Shown in pieces: positions 6,776 through 15,083 of a stretch of DNA of 64,000 nt; within the stretch, counting starts at the first letter, position 1; each line of letters starts with the position of its first letter. Source of the stretch: CAYRNY01 sp964425755 (GTDB lineage: Bacteria > Chloroflexota > Anaerolineae > Aggregatilineales > Aggregatilineaceae); contig CAYRNY010000005.1 in assembly GCA_964425755.1 (NCBI GenBank), positions 163,809 to 227,808 of the forward strand. Direction: 5' to 3'. Below the pieces are notes generated by a model that made no database searches, was not told where the DNA came from, and saw nothing but the letters and a program-made list of their open reading frames with translations. The position numbers and the translations under genes were made by a program.

Positions 6776-9589
6776 ATGCGCGACGAAATCGTCGCTCTGG
6801 ACCTGGAGACGACGGGTCTGAACCAGGACACGGACGACATCATCGAGATCGGCGCGGCGCGGATGCGCGATGGCGAGGTCCTGGCGACCTTCAGCACGCT
6901 GATCAACCCGGGCCGCAGCGTGCCGGAGCGTATCTCCGCGATCACGGGCATCCGCACTGACGACCTGATCGGGCAGCCCGCGATCCGCGAGGTGCTCGAC
7001 GATCTGCGGGCGTTCATCGGCAACTGCCCTGTGATCGGCCACCGCGTCGATTTTGACATGGGTTTCCTGGCGCGTTACGCGATCGGCGGGTCAAACCTGG
7101 CGGTGGATACCTACGAACTTGCGTCGGTGATGCTGCCGACCGCGCCGCGCTACAACCTCAATAGCCTGACCAACCAGCTCGACCTGGAGCTGGAACGCGC
7201 CCACCGCGCGCTGGATGATGCGGTCGCGACCGGGCGGCTGTACTTCCGGCTGTGGGAGCGCATCATGGACCTGCCACTGGACACGCTGCGCGAGATCGTG
7301 GACATGGCGCGCGAGGTCGAGTGGAGCGCCAAGCCGGTGTTCATCGCGGCGCTGCAGGAACGCAGCAAGACCGCGCTCACCGAGCCGCGCCCGCGCCCGC
7401 GCGAGTTCCGCCGCACCTCGCCGGATGAATTGTTCGAGCCGGACCGCCAGCCCTGGCGACCGCTGCGCCCGAACGCAACCCGGACCGCGCTCGACGAGGA
7501 CGCACTCGCGGCGCTCATTGAGGCGGATGGGGTGATGGCGGCGTACTTCCCCGGCTATGAGCACCGGCCCGAACAGGTGCAGATGCTGCGCGCGGTGGTC
7601 GCGGCGATCAACGAAGACGAACACATGCTGGTCGAGGCCCCGACGGGCGTCGGGAAGTCGCTCGCGTACCTGATCCCGGCGATCCACTGGGCGACACTGA
7701 ACAACGAGCGCGTGGTGATCAGTACCGCCACGATCAATTTGCAGGACCAGATCATGAACCGCGACCTGCCGCTGCTGCGCGACGTGCTCGGCATCGCGTT
7801 TGAGGCGGCGGTCGTCAAAGGGCGCAGCAACTACCTGTGCCCGCGCCGGCTGGCGACGCTGCGCCGCCGGGGGCCGACATCGGTGGGCGAGGTGCGCGTG
7901 CTGGCGAAGATCCTGGTCTGGCTGCTGGAGACCGACAGCGGCGACAAGGGCGAGATATCGCTGCGTGGGTTCGAGGAAAACGCCGTCTGGTCGCGCCTGA
8001 GCGCGCAGGACGAAGGCTGCACGCTGGAACGCTGCGGCGAGCAGATGGGCGGTGCATGTCCCTTTTACAAGGCCCGCCGCGCGGCAGAATCCGCGCACAT
8101 CCTGGTGGTGAATCACGCGCTGCTGCTGGCCGATGTGCAGATCGGCAACCGCGTACTGCCGGAATACCGCTACCTGGTGGTGGACGAGGCGCACCACCTG
8201 GAGGACGCGACGACTAACGGGCTTTCGTTCCAGTTGACGCAGACCGCGTTCCAGCGGCGTCTGGATGACCTGGGCGACACGCGGCGCGGCCTGCTCAGCG
8301 ACGTGCTGCGCAGCACGCGCGGCAGCGTGCCGGACAGGTACTTCGAGCAGGTCGAGGCGTATGTCGAGGCGGTGGCGGAGTCGGTCAGCCTGATGGGACA
8401 TCACGTCGAGCGTTATTTCGCGGTGCTGCTGCGCTTCTTGCAGGGATCGGGGCAGCTCCGCGCCAGCGACTACATGAACCAGGTGCGCATCACGGACCAA
8501 CTGCGCCAGCAGCCGGATTGGGCGTATGTCGAGGACGCGTGGGATGTGCTGAGCCGGTTCACGACGGCCATCTCCGAGGCGATGAACCGGTTGGCGCGCG
8601 GGCTGGCAGGGCTGGAGCAGTTCGACGTGCCGAACTTCGATGATCTGCTTTCCAGCGTGGGGGCCGCCGCGCGCCACCTGGAAGAGATCCACATGCAGAT
8701 CGGCTCGTTCTCATCCAACCCGCAGGAAAACATGATCTACTGGGCGCAGGTGGACCAGGACGGGACGCGGCTCTCGGTGCATGCCGCGCCGCTGCACGTC
8801 GGCCCGCTGCTGGAACAACACCTCTGGGAGCCGAAGTCGAGCGTGATCCTGACCAGCGCGACGCTGCGCACCGGGGGCACGTTCGATTACGTGCGCGAGC
8901 GTCTGAACGCGTTCAACGTGGCCGAGGTGGTCGTCGGGTCGCCGTTCGACTACGAAGCAAGCACGCTGGTCTACATCCCGACCGACATTCCCGAGCCGAA
9001 CCAGCGCGACGCCTACCAGCGCGCGATCGAGCGCGGCTTGATCGAGCTGGCGGCGGCCACACAGGGGCGCTTGCTGGGGTTGTTCACGAGCTATTCGCAG
9101 CTTCGCCAGACCGCCCAGGCCATCGCGCCCCGGCTGGCGCTGGGCGATATCACGGTCTATGACCAGAGCGACGGGACCAGCCGCCAAGCGCTGCTGGACG
9201 GGTTCGTGAAGACCGACCGCGCCGTGTTGCTCGGCACGCGTTCGTTTTGGGAAGGCGTGGACGTGCCGGGAGATGACCTGAGCGTGGTGGCGATCGTGCG
9301 CCTGCCGTTCAGCGTGCCCAGCGAGCCGGTCTTCGCGGCGCGCGCGGAGCAGTACGACAACAGCTTCATGCAGTATGCTGTGCCGGATGCCGTGCTGCGT
9401 TTCCGGCAGGGCTTCGGTCGCCTGATCCGCACCAAGACCGATCGCGGCGTGGTGGTGCTCTTCGACAACCGCGTGATCACCAAGCGCTACGGCCAGGTGT
9501 TTCTCGACAGCCTGCCGGGATGCACGGTGCAGCGCGGACGCCTGGAAGACCTGCCGCGCGTGGCGGCAGCGTGGATCGCGGGGGAATAG
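6776..9589 (+). CDS. dinG: DnaQ-DinG fusion: 3'-5' exonuclease and XPD-like helicase
   Basis: The 937-residue product combines two enzymes. Residues 1-170 are a DEDD exonuclease (ALDLETTG with D9/E11, GHRVDFDMGF, and HRALDDAVAT). Residues about 245-937 are an XPD/DinG superfamily 2 helicase. It has Walker A EAPTGVGKS near 287, four Fe-S cysteines between about 355 and 430 (YLCPRR, GCTLERC, GACPFYK), a VVDEAHH box near 469, and C-terminal motifs RSFWEGVDVPGD and QGFGRLIRT. This is the known Gram-positive/Chloroflexi-type DinG layout, implicated in DNA repair or R-loop removal. GGAG at 6763 supports the ATG at 6776. Confidence 0.93.
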   Translation: MRDEIVALDLETTGLNQDTDDIIEIGAARMRDGEVLATFSTLINPGRSVPERISAITGIRTDDLIGQPAIREVLDDLRAFIGNCPVIGHRVDFDMGFLARYAIGGSNLAVDTYELASVMLPTAPRYNLNSLTNQLDLELERAHRALDDAVATGRLYFRLWERIMDLPLDTLREIVDMAREVEWSAKPVFIAALQERSKTALTEPRPRPREFRRTSPDELFEPDRQPWRPLRPNATRTALDEDALAALIEADGVMAAYFPGYEHRPEQVQMLRAVVAAINEDEHMLVEAPTGVGKSLAYLIPAIHWATLNNERVVISTATINLQDQIMNRDLPLLRDVLGIAFEAAVVKGRSNYLCPRRLATLRRRGPTSVGEVRVLAKILVWLLETDSGDKGEISLRGFEENAVWSRLSAQDEGCTLERCGEQMGGACPFYKARRAAESAHILVVNHALLLADVQIGNRVLPEYRYLVVDEAHHLEDATTNGLSFQLTQTAFQRRLDDLGDTRRGLLSDVLRSTRGSVPDRYFEQVEAYVEAVAESVSLMGHHVERYFAVLLRFLQGSGQLRASDYMNQVRITDQLRQQPDWAYVEDAWDVLSRFTTAISEAMNRLARGLAGLEQFDVPNFDDLLSSVGAAARHLEEIHMQIGSFSSNPQENMIYWAQVDQDGTRLSVHAAPLHVGPLLEQHLWEPKSSVILTSATLRTGGTFDYVRERLNAFNVAEVVVGSPFDYEASTLVYIPTDIPEPNQRDAYQRAIERGLIELAAATQGRLLGLFTSYSQLRQTAQAIAPRLALGDITVYDQSDGTSRQALLDGFVKTDRAVLLGTRSFWEGVDVPGDDLSVVAIVRLPFSVPSEPVFAARAEQYDNSFMQYAVPDAVLRFRQGFGRLIRTKTDRGVVVLFDNRVITKRYGQVFLDSLPGCTVQRGRLEDLPRVAAAWIAGE

Positions 9590-9647
9590 AATGCACGACT
9601 CGGCGCGGCGAGATCGCAGACATGGTTAGAGGAAGGGCGAAAAGAGG

Positions 9648-10379
9648 ATGCGCGTGTTCATCAGCCATTCGAGCATTGACGACGACTTCGTAACACGGTT
9701 GGCCGCCAGTCTGCAGGCCGCACAGGTCGATATATGGGTTGACCACCTGACGCTACGTCCCGGCTATAGTTGGTCGCGGGCCATCCAGCAGGCGCTGCGT
9801 GATTGCGACACGATGATCGTGGTGCTTTCGGCGGCGTCGGTCGCGTCCGAGGAGGTCGAGGCCGAGTGGGTTCACTTCCTGCGGGAGAAAAAACGCGTGG
9901 TTCCCATTTTGATCGACAATTGCGAACTACCGTACCGGTTGGGGGTGCTGCATTACATCGATTTTGCACGCGATCAAGAGCGGGCGCTGGGCGAGCTGAT
10001 GGCGGCCCTCGGTGTGGCCCCGGTGACGTCCAAGGCATCCGGCTCAGACGAACCTGTCCCGCCGCCTGTCGCGCAGGCGTACGGGGACGACCTCGCGGCG
10101 TTACGGGACGCCCTGCAAAACGAGAACTGGGCGCGCGCCGACGAGATCACGATCGAGTTGCTGCGCAAAGCGTCCGGGCGCGAGCTGTTCGACAGCGATG
10201 ATGCCGCGCGCGATATTCCAGAGGCATTGCTGCGAGAAGTGCATGTGCTGTGGGCCGCCCACGGGCACGACCTCAAATCACGCGACTGGATCGCGAATTA
10301 CCGGGGTGTGACGACGTATGTCGCGTTGTTCTCGTTCAAGACGTACCTGAAACGCCGGCTTGAGGAGCTTGGCCTGTAG
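9648..10379 (+). CDS. TIR-domain protein with GUN4-like C-terminal region
   Basis: The 243-residue product opens with a TIR_2-type domain (residues 1-125). It begins MRVFISHSSIDDDFVTRLA; the helix region SVASEEVEAEW puts E73 where TIR NAD hydrolases carry their catalytic Glu. After a Ser/Pro linker, residues about 148-205 follow the GUN4 pattern (ALRDALQNENWARADEITIE, a Gly-Arg-Glu, then IPEALLREVHVLW). The porphyrin-binding FGFS part of GUN4 is not evident, so the second domain is truncated or only GUN4-like. No transmembrane segment. It lies 58 bases after dinG. Function is inferred to be NAD-linked signalling or defence. Confidence 0.8.
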   Translation: MRVFISHSSIDDDFVTRLAASLQAAQVDIWVDHLTLRPGYSWSRAIQQALRDCDTMIVVLSAASVASEEVEAEWVHFLREKKRVVPILIDNCELPYRLGVLHYIDFARDQERALGELMAALGVAPVTSKASGSDEPVPPPVAQAYGDDLAALRDALQNENWARADEITIELLRKASGRELFDSDDAARDIPEALLREVHVLWAAHGHDLKSRDWIANYRGVTTYVALFSFKTYLKRRLEELGL

Positions 10380-10452
10380 CGCGGTGCGCCTGCCACCTGG
10401 GGCGGCGGCAAGGCTTGCGGGCGTTTTCCCCGTATATGATCCGTGCGATTCC

Positions 10453-10461
10453 TGGTATAAT
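10453..10461 (+). promoter_or_regulatory. Extended -10 promoter of efp
   Basis: TGG followed by a perfect TATAAT (10456-10461); no good -35. The leader to the ATG at 10602 would be about 135 bases. Confidence 0.5.
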
Positions 10462-10601
10462 AGCGCGCGCTGAGGCGATCGGGCCGAGGGGTGATTCTCG
10501 CTGGCTGGAACCGGTCGAGCAGCCGTTTGGCGGGCAGTACCCGGCTCCAGGTGACCGATCGCGCCATCACGAATGGATAACCACATGAGGACGAACCGAG
10601 G

Positions 10602-11159
10602 ATGATTGACGCAAACCAGCTTCGTAACGGCACGAATTTCAAAGCGGACGGCGAGATCTACAAAGTGCTGAAGTACCACCACAACAAGACCGCGCGCGGT
10701 GGGGCGACCGTCCGCGTGCAGGTGCGCAACCTGCGGACCGGCACCACGCGCGAGATGACGTTTAACTCCGGCGAGAAGGTCGAGGACATTTTCATCGAAA
10801 CGCAGCAGGTCGAATACCTGTACGACGACGGCGTGTTCCTGACGTTTATGGACCTGGAGACGTACGAGCAGCCGCAGATGCCCCGCGAGCTTTTTGGCGA
10901 CGACGTATTGTATCTGAAGCCCAACACGCAGCTCAAGCTGATGTCCTACGAGAGCGAGATCATTGACTACGAGCTGCCGCCGAACGTCGATCTCGAAGTC
11001 GTCGAGGCGGAGATGGCGGTGGCGGGCAACACGGCGACCGGCGCGACCAAGACGGTCAAGACGGAAACCGGGCTGCAGGTACACACGCCGTTGTTCGTCG
11101 AAGAAGGCGACACGATCCGCGTCGATACGCGCACGGGCGAATACGTCACGCGCGTGTAG
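10602..11159 (+). CDS. efp: Elongation factor P
   Basis: The 185-residue length is typical. All three beta-barrel domains are visible: the KOW-like N-domain (residues 1-65), the central OB domain with VEYLYDDG and FMDLETYEQ, and the C-domain ending in GLQVHTPLFVEEGDTIRVDTRTGEYVTRV. It relieves ribosome stalling at polyproline. The tip loop reads NKTARGGA, so residue 32 is Arg, not the lysine modified by EpmA-type enzymes. No epm or earP gene is in view. It has its own promoter and a strong terminator, so it is likely monocistronic. Confidence 0.97.
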   Translation: MIDANQLRNGTNFKADGEIYKVLKYHHNKTARGGATVRVQVRNLRTGTTREMTFNSGEKVEDIFIETQQVEYLYDDGVFLTFMDLETYEQPQMPRELFGDDVLYLKPNTQLKLMSYESEIIDYELPPNVDLEVVEAEMAVAGNTATGATKTVKTETGLQVHTPLFVEEGDTIRVDTRTGEYVTRV

Positions 11160-11183
11160 CGCGGGCAACCGTGCGGCGCGAAG

Positions 11184-11209
11184 AGACCGGTCGTGCGCCG
11201 GTCTTTTTG
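11184..11209 (+). terminator. Rho-independent terminator of efp
   Basis: A 7-bp GC stem (11184-11190 with 11198-11204), a 7-base loop and five T. It is flanked by an outer 9-bp stem (11161-11169 with 11209-11217). Confidence 0.85.
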
Positions 11210-11331
11210 TTGCCCGCTGCACACGCGAAAAAGCGCGCCGATCATTTGGCGCGTGAGGGTGCTTGGCGTACACTCAGAATGACGCTTATCGGCAAGGAAG
11301 GCGGACGGCGGATTGGTGGAAGGGAAAGGCG

Positions 11332-11688
11332 ATGCGTACACCCGCAGGCAAGGAATGTCCCCATTATTACGAAGATTTTAATCGCGGGCGCAGCATGCAG
11401 GAGTGCCGGCTGGTGCAGGCGAACCCCGAATCACTGGCCTGGCGCCCGCGGGACTGCGCGAAATGCCCCGTGCCGGACATCGTGCGCGCCAATGCCAGCC
11501 CGAACATGCGGCTGACGTTGACGATTCGCGGCGCGTGGTTAGGGTTCGTGCGGCAGTTGAAGGTTGAGGCGTGGTGCATCGAGCACGACATCCCCATTGA
11601 GGACCCTTACACCGGCTGCCCGCTGGATAACGAGGAGAATGAGGCATTGCGCCTGTTCCGGGATGCGCTGGACCAATCCGATGATTAA
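11332..11688 (+). CDS. Cysteine-rich protein of unknown function
   Basis: The 118-residue product has a cysteine-rich N-terminal half: C at ECPHYYEDFNRGRSMQECRL and then RDCAKCPVPD, a spacing that could bind zinc or an Fe-S cluster. The C-terminal half (RLTLTIRGAWLGFVRQLKV, then a CPLDNEENEALRLFRDALD tail) looks like a small alpha/beta domain. I do not recognise the family. The ATG at 11332 follows a purine-rich GGAAGGGAAAGG. Its stop lies inside the start region of the HAD-DinB gene (8-base overlap), so the two are probably cotranslated. Confidence 0.75.
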   Translation: MRTPAGKECPHYYEDFNRGRSMQECRLVQANPESLAWRPRDCAKCPVPDIVRANASPNMRLTLTIRGAWLGFVRQLKVEAWCIEHDIPIEDPYTGCPLDNEENEALRLFRDALDQSDD

Positions 11689-12889
11689 AGCGATCTTGCT
11701 CGATCTGGACGACACGCTGCTCGGCAACCCGACCGAGTCGTTTGTGAAGCATTACATGGGCTTGCTGAGCCGGACTCTGGCTGACCGTCTGGGTACGGAT
11801 GACGGGATCAGTCAGGCGTTAATCACGGCAGTGGCAGCGGTGATGCACAGTGACGACCCGCGCACGACCAACTGGGACACGTTCTACGCGGCCTTCATGC
11901 CGTTGCTTGACGTTGACCGCGCCGCGTTCGAGGCGGTGATGCAGGAGTTCTACCGCGACGTGTACCCGCAGCTTCAGTCAATCACGCAGCGGCGGCCCGG
12001 CGTGCGACGGCTGGTCGAGTGGTTGATCGCGCGCGAGTACCGCGTTGTGGTGGCGACGAACCCGTTTTTCCCCGCGACGGCGGTCGAGCAGCGGCTGGCG
12101 TGGGCGGGCCTGCCGGTGGATGAAGTCCCGTTTGCGCTGGTCACCACGCTGGAGAACATGCATTATTCCAAGCCGCACCCGGCGTATTACGAAGAGGTTC
12201 TCGCCCGTATCGGCGTGCAGTCGGACGAGGCGATCATGGTGGGAGATGACTGGGAGAATGACATCATCCCCGCGCGCAAGGCCGGGTTGAGCACGTATTG
12301 GGTGTGCGGCGAGTGTGAGGAAGTGCCGCCTGGTGACACCAGGCCGGACGGGTGCGGCGGGCTGGCGGATTTCGCGTCCCGCGTGCAGGACGAGCATTGG
12401 CTCGACACGCTGGAGCCGCTCCCGCACACGGTGGCGCAGGTCGTGCCGCGCCTGAACGGGAACCTAGCCGCGCTGCTGGGCATCGTGCGCGAGACACCGC
12501 CGCACGTTTGGCCCATGCGCCCGGAAGAGGAAGAATGGTCGCCGATCGAGGTGTTGTGCCATCTGGCCGAAAGTGAAGCTGACGTGCAGCGCAGCCGCCT
12601 TGAGTTGATCGCGCGTGAGGATGACCCCTTCCTGTCACAGCCGAAGGAGCCGCCCGCGCCCGCGTCGCGCATGTGCCCTGAGGAGGCATGGATGGTCGCG
12701 CTGGCGTTCGCCAAAGAGCGCGAGCGCACGATCGCGTACCTGAACACGCTCACGCCGGAGCAATGGCAGCGCCCGGCACGGCATTACATCTTTGGGCCGA
12801 CGACGTTGCTTGAGATGGCGCACTTCACCGCGCAGCACGACCGGATGCACCTTGAGCAGCTCTGCCAGACGATCGGCAAGTGTCTGTAG
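11681..12889 (+). CDS. HAD-superfamily hydrolase fused to a DinB-like domain
   Basis: The 402-residue product has two parts. Residues 1-225 are a HAD hydrolase: motif I LLDLDDTLL (D8, D10), motif II VVVATNP, a Lys in HYSKPHPAYYEEVL, and motif IV MVGDDWENDI. Residues about 255-402 match DinB/DfsB-like four-helix proteins: WSPIEVLCHLAESE, an Arg/Leu-rich helix, and FGPTTLLEMAHFTAQHDRMH, giving three possible metal histidines. The join has a short Pro/Gly linker. Stand-alone HADs act on phosphate esters; DinB proteins often act in thiol or stress chemistry. The fused function is unknown. Confidence 0.85.
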   Translation: MIKAILLDLDDTLLGNPTESFVKHYMGLLSRTLADRLGTDDGISQALITAVAAVMHSDDPRTTNWDTFYAAFMPLLDVDRAAFEAVMQEFYRDVYPQLQSITQRRPGVRRLVEWLIAREYRVVVATNPFFPATAVEQRLAWAGLPVDEVPFALVTTLENMHYSKPHPAYYEEVLARIGVQSDEAIMVGDDWENDIIPARKAGLSTYWVCGECEEVPPGDTRPDGCGGLADFASRVQDEHWLDTLEPLPHTVAQVVPRLNGNLAALLGIVRETPPHVWPMRPEEEEWSPIEVLCHLAESEADVQRSRLELIAREDDPFLSQPKEPPAPASRMCPEEAWMVALAFAKERERTIAYLNTLTPEQWQRPARHYIFGPTTLLEMAHFTAQHDRMHLEQLCQTIGKCL

Positions 12890-13013
12890 CGGGACCGGTG
12901 CGGAACTTTTACCGCGTGCACGGCGTAATGAACACAGGAGTTTATCCGCCTGTGTGATGGCTGAAACATGAGCAGGCCGGCCTGGCGTGCCGGTCGAGGA
13001 GGCGAGTTTCGTT

Positions 13014-13781
13014 ATGCGCACGATATTGTTTCTCTTGCTGCTGATCCTGTCGTCGTGCCTGGGGGTATCCGTCCCGTGGTTTGTGACCGGCGGAGAGGCG
13101 GAGGTATCCGGCCCCGGACCAACGCGCCAGTACGACATCGTGATCGAGGACGCGCGCCTGGTCACGACCGCGTCAGGCCCGGCGCTTGTGCTCAGTGGCT
13201 ATATCCCTGACGGCTGCAATTTCCCGGTCAGCACCGGGATCAGCCATGACGGGAATACGATCCGTGTGGATGTGTTCCGCACCGGCCCGGTGGATGCGGT
13301 CTGCCCGCAGGTGATCACGCCCTACAGCGACACGATCCCCATGCCGGAACTGCCGCCCGGAATGTACACGATCCACGTGCACGACACGACCTTCGAGGCC
13401 GCGCTCCCCGGTGCCGGGGCACGCCCGACGCCAGCGCCGCCGCAGTTCGAGCCGACGCCAGCGCCGCCGCTGTCCCGCGATGCGCAACGCAGCTACCCGA
13501 TCATCACGGATGTGCAGGTGAAGGTGTTGGAGTCCTACCCGGCGCAGGTCATGCTGCACGTGACGGGCCAGTTCCGCGATGGCTGCGAACTGCCGGTGAC
13601 GGTCGAGCAGCAGCGCAGCGGCGATGTCGTCAGCATCACCATCTGGCGCACGCAGCCCGTTAACGTAGTGTGCCCGATGGTGCTGCAACCGTTTGAGCAC
13701 ACGATCAAGCTGGATAGCTCCTTCGAATTCGGCACGTACACGGTCATCGTCAACGACTTCAGTACGACGTTTACCGTCTAG
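13014..13781 (+). CDS. Lipoprotein with two tandem copies of one domain
   Basis: The 255-residue product starts with a lipoprotein signal (MRTILFLLLLILSSC, lipobox LSSC). Two homologous modules follow, about residues 42-140 and 162-255. Each has the order YxI..., DGC(N/E)(F/L)PV, an I-x-V/I-x-(V/I)-(F/W)-R-T strand, V(D/N)(A/V)VCP, then a final G-x-Y-T-(I/V) strand. The paired cysteines probably form a disulfide in each. A Pro/Thr linker with a repeated PTPAPP unit separates them. I do not know the family. AGGAGG at 12997 selects the ATG at 13014. Confidence 0.75.
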   Translation: MRTILFLLLLILSSCLGVSVPWFVTGGEAEVSGPGPTRQYDIVIEDARLVTTASGPALVLSGYIPDGCNFPVSTGISHDGNTIRVDVFRTGPVDAVCPQVITPYSDTIPMPELPPGMYTIHVHDTTFEAALPGAGARPTPAPPQFEPTPAPPLSRDAQRSYPIITDVQVKVLESYPAQVMLHVTGQFRDGCELPVTVEQQRSGDVVSITIWRTQPVNVVCPMVLQPFEHTIKLDSSFEFGTYTVIVNDFSTTFTV

Positions 13782-13809
13782 TCCGCAAGCACAGCGGAGA
13801 AAACAAGAA

Positions 13810-13857
13810 CGCGCCCGCCGGTTGGCTGGACAGCCTGCCGGTGGGCGCGTGTGTTTT
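13810..13857 (+). terminator. Rho-independent terminator
   Basis: A 12-bp GC stem with one G-T pair (13810-13821 with 13838-13849), followed by a T-rich run to 13857. Confidence 0.75.
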
Positions 13858-13888
13858 TGGTGATGCGGCGCTGCAGGGCAGGGCGTCT

Positions 13889-14227
13889 TCACTCCACGCG
13901 CGGGACGATGCCCGTTTCCTGCCAGTGGACGATCTCATTTCGTGCGACCGTCCACTGCGCGACCAGGTCGTCGTCAGAGCCTTTGAAGCGGCTCACAGCG
14001 TGGCGCGCGCACAGCGTGCAGCCGCGCAGCGCGCGATAGTTGTGGGCGTGGCAGGTCAGGCAGCCGTTGAGACGGATCATGAGCAGGGTAAATGCAAGCA
14101 CGTCGGGATCGCCTTCCGGCAGGGCGAGCAGGTGATCGACCAGCCGCTGCCAGCGTTCGCCACGCAGCCCGCGCAGGGCTTTGATCGCGCGCGGGGGAAA
14201 CAACACTTCGGCATCCTGTTGGTACAA
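13889..14227 (-). CDS. Small protein with two CxxC motifs, unknown function
   Basis: A product of about 112 residues whose start is uncertain. A TTG at 14227 has AAAGGG nine bases upstream. A longer reading from a TTG at 14305 would run through the strong hairpin at 14292-14329 and is less likely. The centre reads RLNGCLTCHAHNYRALRGC then TLCA, a likely zinc or Fe-S site. CLTCH also matches a haem c motif, but there is no export signal. The N-terminal part (FPPRAIKALRGL..RWQRLVDHLLALP) is helical. It follows nuoI on the same strand but is probably separately transcribed. Confidence 0.65.
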   Translation of the reverse strand: MYQQDAEVLFPPRAIKALRGLRGERWQRLVDHLLALPEGDPDVLAFTLLMIRLNGCLTCHAHNYRALRGCTLCARHAVSRFKGSDDDLVAQWTVARNEIVHWQETGIVPRVE

Positions 14228-14291
14228 CGTGACTTTCCCTTTTACGCAGCGTCCGGCGGGGCCAGATGGCACGCCGGGGTATCCGGGTAAG

Positions 14292-14329
14292 TACGACAGG
14301 GGCAATCGACGGGACTGCCCCTGGTCGTA
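14292..14329 (-). terminator. Hairpin after the nuo cluster
   Basis: A 13-bp stem with one bulged base (14292-14304 with 14316-14329) lies just downstream of the nuoI stop. There is no T run after it, so it may act as a 3'-end stabiliser rather than a full terminator. Confidence 0.55.
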
Positions 14330-14352
14330 TGCGTTCGCTTGTGGATGATCGT

Positions 14353-15000
14353 TCAGTCGTCCTTGCTGCTCCTGGATTGGCGCGCGGCTTTCTGGCGCTC
14401 CTTGATCACGTTCTTGTGCTCCCAGCCGCCGCGTGCGTCGGCTTCGGCTGCGGCGCGTTCCGGGGCGATCTGCTTCCAGTAATCCAGCGGCTTCGACAGG
14501 CGGGCCTTGTCGTAGATGTGGTTGCTGGTGCGGTCGTAGCTGGATAGCTCGTAGTCGTGATCCATCTTGATCGCGTCAAACGGGCAGTATTCGGCGCAGT
14601 AGCCGCAGTTCATGCAGATGTCGATGTCGATGTAGAATTCCTCGGGTTCCGGCACGGGGCGGCCCGTCTCCGGGTCTTCGCCGCGCACGATCCAGATGCA
14701 CTGCGGCGGGCAGACCTTGGCGCAGATGCCGCAGCTTGTGCACCAGTCCCAGCCGGGGCGCTCCGGGTCGTCGTAGTTTTGCACGACCAGGAAGGGGATG
14801 AAGCGGAAGCGTTCCGGCATGGCGAGCTTCTCTTCGGGGTATTCGAGCGTGAAGATACCCCGCGCCTGCAAGCCCTGGCGTTCGGCGAAGGCATCCTCCG
14901 GGATGTGGCGGCGGAAGCCCCATTTAATATCTTCGATGTAGGTGTTGACAAAATGTTTCAACGTGACCATCAGGCCACGAGCGATTCCTTGTCCGTACAT
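14353..15000 (-). CDS. nuoI: NADH-quinone oxidoreductase subunit I
   Basis: The 215-residue product carries two 4Fe-4S ferredoxin motifs, CTSCGICAKVCPP and CMNCGYCAEYCPF, which hold clusters N6a and N6b in complex I. The N-terminal helix (ARGLMVTLKHF) and GFRRHIPEDAF match the family. The charged C-terminal tail (EHKNVIKERQKAARQSR) is an extension of about 30 residues. AAGGAG sits before the ATG at 15000. It is the last gene of the iscX-nuoB-nuoCD-nuoI run; no nuoH or nuoJ follows as it would in most operons. Confidence 0.95.
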   Translation of the reverse strand: MYGQGIARGLMVTLKHFVNTYIEDIKWGFRRHIPEDAFAERQGLQARGIFTLEYPEEKLAMPERFRFIPFLVVQNYDDPERPGWDWCTSCGICAKVCPPQCIWIVRGEDPETGRPVPEPEEFYIDIDICMNCGYCAEYCPFDAIKMDHDYELSSYDRTSNHIYDKARLSKPLDYWKQIAPERAAAEADARGGWEHKNVIKERQKAARQSRSSKDD

Positions 15001-15083
15001 AGATAGCCTCGCTCCTTAAGCTGTCAGCAGCCGGCCCCCGGCCTGCCGTTGGATGCACCCGCCGAAGGCCGTCAGTTGGTGGC

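Noticed and set aside
7091..8692. A 533-codon open frame antisense to dinG
   Set aside because: Same cause: high-GC antisense shadow of a real gene, with no coding signature.
14049..14110. CLTCH in the small Cys protein read as a haem c site
   Set aside because: No signal peptide and a second CxxC close by; a zinc or Fe-S site is more likely.
14228..14305. Extended N-terminus of the small Cys protein from a TTG at 14305
   Set aside because: It overlaps the strong hairpin after nuoI and lacks a ribosome-binding site.
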